From positions 173,798-237,797 of the forward strand of contig NMRA01000131.1 in the NCBI GenBank assembly GCA_002633005.1: a stretch of 64,000 bases of DNA, written 5' to 3'. The position numbers and the translations under genes are program-made. A model generated the notes under the pieces. The model had not been told where the DNA came from and searched no databases. It saw only the letters and a program-made list of their open reading frames with translations. Origin of the DNA: Phoronis australis (lineage: Eukaryota > Phoronida > Phoronidae). Position 1 is the stretch's first letter. Every line of letters begins with the position of its first letter. Shown here piece after piece: positions 59,901 through 64,000 of the stretch.

Positions 59901-62719
59901 TATCATGTCGTGTGCCGTGCGTGGAATAGATCCGTATCCATGACAAGGCCTAGCGACAAAATTTCCCGATCGGCAAGATCTGATTTAGGCTTGCTGTTAA
60001 GCTGTATACAAAATCTACAGCTTCGGGTCGATGTGGGTAAAAAAGACTAAATAAAATCTGACGCAGAAATAGTGTCAGTAAAATCTACACTGCTCTTTGA
60101 GTAAACCAAATTATTTATTGGTGTTGGAAGAATTATCGTCATTACGGTTTTCCCATTGCTCCCAACTTGTTCGATTCTATAACCCAACAACAAGTTGGGA
60201 AGTTTACTCCTGTAGCGAATATCTTACACGACTGATTAACACCATTCTGGCATTTATGGTTGGAGGGCCAGCTCTCTTTTGTTTGATAATTGCTATAATC
60301 TCCAATAAGATTGTATCTATCCTGACTGGGGTGTACTGTTAAAAATAAAAGTTAAGTTATAACATTTGAACATAAACCAATAGCATTCCTGAAATCTTTG
60401 TCAAATGGTGATCATGTTTAGTTTTTGAATTGCCAAAATCGCCCAACTGCAACCAAAGTTACAACAATCTATTCTTTCCGAATACACCAAGTCACTCTGG
60501 GTTGACTGTGTTCAGAAGTGGTATGTAATAAGCCTGGTAGATAATTGGCCTGCCTGTTGACATAACAGACAAAAGACTGCTTGGCAGTTAACAAAGAAGC
60601 TAGATGTTATCACACGCTCACCACCTTCTACGTCTGGTAAAGGCACTGAACGGGAAAACGATGTCGTGTTCTACCGCTCATCTACTGCTAAAATTGAAGT
60701 GCGCTCTTGGGAGTTGGCGTTTGGCGATTACGTCACTTGACCTGAACAGTTTCTTTTCCCCCTCGGTTTATTCTTCTATCAACTGTTCTTTGCTGCCACA
60801 AGGTTGTGTACTGTCACAAAAAATTGTCGGAACTGGTCTCATTTCGTTACAAGTTATTAGCATTTTGAAGACCATCAAACCAAATTTAGAACAAACTTTA
60901 TTGCTGCTAAGCTGTTATCATGTCCCAAAAGTAGTCGCAAAATTTTAGTACGGCGCGTGCGCGTGTCACAAGCGTACTGACAACAGACTTTCTTTGTTAA
61001 AAAACTCAAAAGGCGGAGAGTAATGCTAGAAAATGACATTTATTAGATTATTCTTCCTTTAAACGACTGGCACTGAACGAGCAAGGTGAGTGTCCGAATT
61101 GTCTCCCAGATTTTGCATTCACCCTGGCCGTCGGTCGTTGGCTCTGCGATACAAGTTTCATGACGAGTTGACTAATACAACTCATACCCGGTCTGTATGA
61201 AATTTCGTGATAGACTACAGTCTATAGTCTAGGGTTTAACAGAGCTGAAGTCACAAGGTTACCTAGCTGTATTTTGGTGATAGTCTTCAAACAGCTAGCT
61301 GGTTGGTTACAAAAAATCTGCAGTGTGCACTTGGATGTTTCGTGTCACTGTTCCGGCCCAGAGTGTAGGGAATCTATTACAGTCACATGCAATGTTGTGT
61401 TGCTGTTAAATTTTCAATTTTTTTAGCTTGACCGAGTCAAAATGGCGGCGATTATGGGTTGCAGCATTTCAAGGCGACTTATTTTGAAAATTGAGTTTCT
61501 AATATAAAATTTTCAATGAATTTGAATATAATTGCATTGTACGAAAAGATCATGCTGATGTGTGCTGTAACGTTTCCAACTATTTTGTACCAAATGAAAC
61601 GGCCTGTTGTCATCTATACCCATACGGGATACACACACAACAGCCGTCCATATTGGAATCGCATAGCGTTCACACCTTCGGCTTCAAAAAGACATGAATG
61701 GAAAGTTACTAACATCAAAGTTTTTGTATCAAACAAATTACACTTTATAATAAACATTGGGAAATTGCTGATAACAATTCAGACGAAGAGTTTTGTTTTT
61801 CCGGCTGTTTTGACGGCACCAGTCACACTCCTGGGGATTCCCATACTGACCCGTATTAGAATGTCTGCTAAATAATTTAATAAAAATTCTAAAGGTAGTG
61901 AATTTGATTAATATTAATATTAACTGACATGAAATGAAAAATTAATGTGTTTCCTTGATTTTCCACGTATTTTGCACTAAATTAAAAAACGAGTCATCTC
62001 TGATTCCAATAGTCTGGAGACACGCTGAAAGCCAAATTCATTGTAACGATGATGTCATAGACTTCGATTAGTGCAAGCGTCGTCTCAAGTTTTTTTGGTG
62101 CTAAATGGGGTTCGTGATGGGGCTACTGTATTGTCGAAGATCTACTTAATTAACGACTGGGGTATGCTATGACACAGTATTTTGATGTTTTTCATCAATA
62201 AATGTATTTCAGATATAAAAATAGTCATTTTGGCACCATACTTGGCCTTTAACTGCCGTTTTTCTTGATATATTGTTTTTGCAGTTAATTAAAAAATTAA
62301 ATCAAATTTTCCACTTTTACTCCCTCAAAGATTATTCCCAGTTGTGAAAGGTGTTGTGGTTACTGCACACAAAGTTGCATGAAAATGACCTTGTATTGCA
62401 ATGAATATGCCTTGAACTACCCTTGAAAGTCCTTGAAACGTCCTGGAATGTTTTCTCAAACTTTTGTGTGAATCATGGATTTCAACACTCAAATGCAAGT
62501 GGTCAAGTGATATGAAGTAGAACTGTATTGAAAAGTGTGTGCTATTTTACAAACCATAATTGATTGTACCTGCTCCTCCACAAAACATTGTTTTTCCAGT
62601 TGAGTGACGGCAGAAGCTTCAAAGTGATAATCAGGTTTGACACCAATGTGGAGCTCACTTACTTCCGCCATGGAGGCATCCTCAACTACATGATCCGCAG
62701 CATGATGTCACCAAAGTAG
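35993..62719 (+). CDS. ACO1: Cytosolic aconitase / iron regulatory protein 1
   Basis: 21 exons: 35993-36011, 37098-37187, 38645-38813, 39391-39528, 43911-43980, 45365-45548, 46396-46535, 47660-47831, 48090-48190, 49244-49372, 50383-50530, 51121-51256, 51559-51643, 52135-52291, 53125-53249, 53767-53871, 54678-54820, 55765-55912, 56193-56315, 58328-58513, 62600-62719. All introns are GT-AG, the frame is unbroken, and the product is 895 residues (human 889). It converts citrate to isocitrate; without its [4Fe-4S] cluster the family binds iron-responsive elements in mRNA. Cluster ligands are Cys441 ([10 protein letters not shown]), Cys507 and Cys510 (YGCMTCIG). Catalytic segments [24 protein letters not shown] and GAGSSRDW are intact, as is NSPAAR, which contacts RNA in mammalian IRP1. 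There is no mitochondrial presequence, so it is not ACO2. The first exon is short (MAGDGR), with A at -3 and G at +4. The residue matching human Ser138 is Ala142. Confidence 0.97.
37360..37585 (-). repeat. tRNA-derived SINE
   Basis: On the minus strand, from about 37582 down, the sequence reads GGAGGCATTGTGGCCTAGTG..., then GGTTGTGGGTTCGAGTCCCA. It has an A-box-like TGGCCTAGTGTGATAGG (complement of 37557-37573) and a B-box GGTTCGAGTCC (complement of 37518-37528). The pol III promoter spacing is tRNA-like, but the arms do not give a functional tRNA cloverleaf. A non-tRNA body continues to about 37360. It lies in intron 2 of ACO1, antisense to the gene. Confidence 0.75.
38085..38580. repeat. 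44-bp minisatellite and degenerate ATTGTAGATCTATG array
   Basis: Four near-perfect 44-bp units have phase points at 38129, 38173, 38217 and 38261 (each holds ACATTGTAGATCTGTGTGTA and TTGTATAATTATCTACTG). They are flanked by degenerate ~20-bp repeats of TACATTGTAGATCTATG that run to about 65 bp before ACO1 exon 3. It lies in intron 2. Confidence 0.85.
41880..42165. repeat. AT-rich dispersed repeat, copy 2 (partner 4590-4900)
   Basis: Same block order as 4590-4900, in the same orientation, within ACO1 intron 4. The class is unknown and divergence is high, so the edges are approximate. Confidence 0.45.
43336..43590. repeat. Dispersed AT-rich repeat D, copy 1
   Basis: Contains GGATTTCCTCTTTTTTGGTT, GATTTCC/ATTTCCAGTTTC, a TCATTATTTTGACTTTATT block and a CACAAGCCTATTTGTG block. 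All recur in the same order at 45706-45950 and 63484-63735. It lies in ACO1 intron 4. Overlapping open frames here (88 and 104 codons) come from the repeat. Confidence 0.8.
44088..44640. repeat. 33-bp tandem repeat split by an N
   Basis: The unit is CACTGCTACAATACATCGTA plus TAACAGATTATAA (about 33 bp). Two to three units are seen left of the N at 44445 and about six right of it. The minus-strand frame of repeated Tyr-Cys-Ser residues is a product of the repeat. It lies in ACO1 intron 5. Confidence 0.85.
44445..44445. other. Single N: assembly join
   Basis: The sequence ending at 44444 recurs at an offset of 476, ending at 44920. The left contig appears to stop inside this region and the right contig to start inside the tandem array. 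The doubled part (about 44150-44444 and 44626-44920) is therefore probably one locus. Confidence 0.8.
45706..45950. repeat. Dispersed AT-rich repeat D, copy 2
   Basis: Same blocks and orientation as 43336-43590 (GGATTTCCTCTTTTGTGGTT, TTTGATTTCCAATTTCTTCT, TCATTATTTTGGCTTCATTG). It lies in ACO1 intron 6. Confidence 0.8.
49553..49831. repeat. 279-bp perfect direct repeat, left copy
   Basis: Identical base for base to 49913-50191 at an offset of exactly 360. It lies in ACO1 intron 10 and has no coding content. Confidence 0.95.
49912..49912. other. Single N: assembly join
   Basis: The base right after the N begins the second copy of a perfect 279-bp repeat. This is the pattern left when two overlapping contigs are placed end to end instead of merged. 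The 80 bp between the end of the first copy and the N would then be a divergent or erroneous contig tail. Confidence 0.85.
49913..50191. repeat. 279-bp perfect direct repeat, right copy
   Basis: Identical to 49553-49831; see that entry. The sequence beyond 50191 continues into the acceptor of ACO1 exon 11. Confidence 0.95.
54385..54655. repeat. Dispersed repeat E, copy 1
   Basis: Shares with 59255-59530, in order, the blocks GAGAGGG(A/C)AATTTTTTGGTTGA, AGCAATGCC/AGCAATACC, CAATGTTTTGCAGAAGTG / TAATGTTTCGTAGAAGTG, and a final run around GGAATTTGTGG / GAATTTTTGG to GCCCCAAAA-type sequence. It ends directly before ACO1 exon 17, in intron 16. Confidence 0.7.
55997..56190. repeat. 52-bp minisatellite next to ACO1 exon 19
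   Basis: Three units with a 52-bp period (GTTCTAGAA at 56078 and 56130, and a degenerate earlier copy). Each unit has CTGAAGTGTGTGTATTCTGT, then TCTAG and a GGTGTTGATG stretch. Each unit therefore resembles a 3' splice site plus exon start, directly upstream of the true acceptor at 56191-56192. Confidence 0.75.
56548..56577. repeat. ACAG/AC microsatellite
   Basis: Simple repeat (ACAG)n running into (AC)n in ACO1 intron 19. A poly-T run lies at about 56691-56704. Confidence 0.9.
59255..59530. repeat. Dispersed repeat E, copy 2
   Basis: Partner of 54385-54655, same orientation, in ACO1 intron 20, immediately before the THAP-bearing segment. Confidence 0.65.
59829..60050 (+). pseudogene. Partial THAP-domain open frame in ACO1 intron 20
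   Basis: An ATG at 59829 opens a 73-codon frame beginning [11 protein letters not shown], followed by IHLHNFP and CRAWNRSV. This matches the first half of a THAP zinc finger: a C-x4-C pair, the H-x-FP motif and the core Trp. The second half (C-x2-H and the AVPTF box) is absent. The frame ends at 60048-60050, unless a GT at about 60031 splices on. It is probably a remnant of a THAP transposon or an exon of a decayed THAP gene. Nearby open frames at 60097-60342, 60604-60948 and 61516-61875 show no known domain. Confidence 0.55.
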
Positions 62720-63200
62720 ACTGCTTACCTTTGACCCTGGTACTGTCCAATGGCAGGCTTATTATCCTCTGGGCATTATCACCTGGTCTAGTTCACTTAA
62801 TGTTAAAGTTCTAAAGGAATGACCATTGGTTAGTGTTAACCAATTGGCAGGTTAATTTGTTATTTAGCTACTTGCATGATTGTCTGCAGCATATTAAATG
62901 ATGGTTACACATAAAATTAATTTTAGTTTAATTGTTCCATTTTTGTTATTCATTTAATTCCGAGTTGTATTTTTGTTTCAGATTTGATGATAAGTCAGTA
63001 CAAGTGTTTAATGACAATGACATTATTTAAGAGTGACCAGTTTCGACATAGCAAAAATGAAATAGACTTGAGGTCTTTGCCCAGAAGTTGCTGTTAACTG
63101 CATTTTGATTAGATATGTTAATTGTTGTTGACTCAAACATTCACTCTGTTCATTGCTCTCTCGGAACTGTTGTTGGAAGCAATAATGATAAATAAATGAA
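62720..63200 (+). other. ACO1: ACO1 3' UTR
   Basis: From the stop codon TAG (62717-62719) to the poly(A) signal AATAAA at 63191-63196. No CAGTGN-loop iron-responsive element was noticed by eye. Confidence 0.6.
63191..63196 (+). terminator. Poly(A) signal of ACO1
   Basis: Canonical AATAAA about 475 nt after the ACO1 stop; the first strong signal in the 3' flank. Confidence 0.6.
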
Positions 63201-63483
63201 TTGGAAATTATTTGTTATCATAGTTAACCTGTAGATGATCATGACAACCTTTGCTAGTTCAGTGGGTGGAGTTATTGCACCTGGAGTTGCTGTTTTAAGG
63301 TTTCATGAACAGATAGTGGAAGGTGTAGAGTGTACACATGGGGGTAGTGGTTGTGGGGTTAGAAAGTGCAGACAAGGCGCCCGCTTTGTACAACCTGATT
63401 AGGGCGTATATCATGTTTTAGACATTAGTTGTCATGGTTTGACTAAATAATGACTTATACCTGTATGTATACTGTGAGTCATT

Positions 63484-63735
63484 GGGCTTGAAATTTTCCT
63501 CATTTAACAGGATTTCCTCTTTTTTGGTTTCGATTTCCTTTTATTTGATTTCCAGTTTCCTCTTTTTTCATCTCTTTTTATCATTATTTTGACTTTATTG
63601 GTATAAAAACGTTTATTTCAGTTATATTTTACAACACAGAAAATATTCCTATGGCACAAGCCCGTTTATTTGTGGAAGGATACCATCGCCTGGAAAAATT
63701 TCCTCTTTTTTGTCAGTGGTCCTTCCAAGCCCAGA
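63484..63735. repeat. Dispersed AT-rich repeat D, copy 3
   Basis: Same blocks as the copies in ACO1 introns 4 and 6 (GGATTTCCTCTTTTTTGGTT, TTTGATTTCCAGTTTCCTCT, ATCATTATTTTGACTTTATT), in the same orientation. The 64-codon open frame at 63651 is part of it. The last 250 bp of the window show nothing else. Confidence 0.8.
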
Positions 63736-64000
63736 AGTCAGAACAGGGTAAATTGTCCCTTGTCTTTCAAGTAGTGTTTAGTTACTACCTGTACTTCAGT
63801 GACACTGTGAGAACGGCCATGCTGGCTGTGACTGACAAAATTTAAGGCAAGCTGGCCAGATTGTATTAGTTGGATAAGATTTACGAAATACGCCTTGGAT
63901 AACAAAAATGTTTAAGTATGGGGAGTGAAACATTGGACAATTGTATTCCAGTCATTTGGCATTCAATCAAATAAGACTTTCAGTAGATGATTATGAAGTA

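Noticed and set aside
35993-62719. Mitochondrial aconitase (ACO2) as the identity of the aconitase gene
   Set aside because: The motifs and length match ACO1/IRP1 throughout (for example [17 protein letters not shown] and SPGSGVVT), and there is no presequence.

Overview
The window is nuclear DNA of a multicellular animal, most likely a marine invertebrate. This rests on AT-rich sequence, genes split into many short exons with GT-AG introns, AATAAA signals, a tRNA-derived SINE, non-autonomous DNA transposons and THAP-domain transposon remnants. I cannot assign the phylum from sequence alone. No prokaryotic, viral or CRISPR-like features were seen.

Layout. (1) 512-3452, plus: a small gene of three or four exons that I do not recognise. 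(2) 5480-9746, minus: a seven-exon, 837-residue coiled-coil protein, probably CCDC170-like. (3) 10021-15764, plus: a three-exon COX7A2L-like gene (respiratory supercomplex factor of the COX7A family). It sits head-to-head with gene 2 over about 275 bp carrying E-box, CRE and YY1-like sites. (4) 23105-23991, plus: a second COX7A-family gene whose intron lies at the same place, so the two are paralogues in tandem. (5) 31096-34314, minus: SLC25A44, a mitochondrial carrier, complete in three coding exons and with one GC-AG intron. (6) 35993-62719, plus: a complete 21-exon ACO1/IRP1 gene (cytosolic aconitase / iron regulatory protein 1), 895 codons, with all Fe-S ligands. Genes 5 and 6 are divergent and share an upstream region with a CRE at 35598.

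Four of the six genes act in mitochondrial or central energy metabolism (two COX7A-type subunits, a branched-chain amino acid carrier, an aconitase). I see no sign that they form a regulated cluster beyond the two divergent promoters.

The stretch 10.4-30 kb is rich in mobile elements: a foldback family, a TIR element, a tandemly repeated block with 38-bp minisatellites, hAT-like MITEs with 5-bp target duplications, and an inverted THAP element. ACO1 introns carry a SINE, dispersed AT-rich repeats, minisatellites and a THAP fragment. Three single N characters (18833, 44445, 49912) lie beside duplicated sequence. Two of them look like unmerged contig ends rather than real duplications. I did not find a convincing new biological system. 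The most informative points are the COX7A tandem pair, the transposon structures, the GC-AG intron and the assembly joins.
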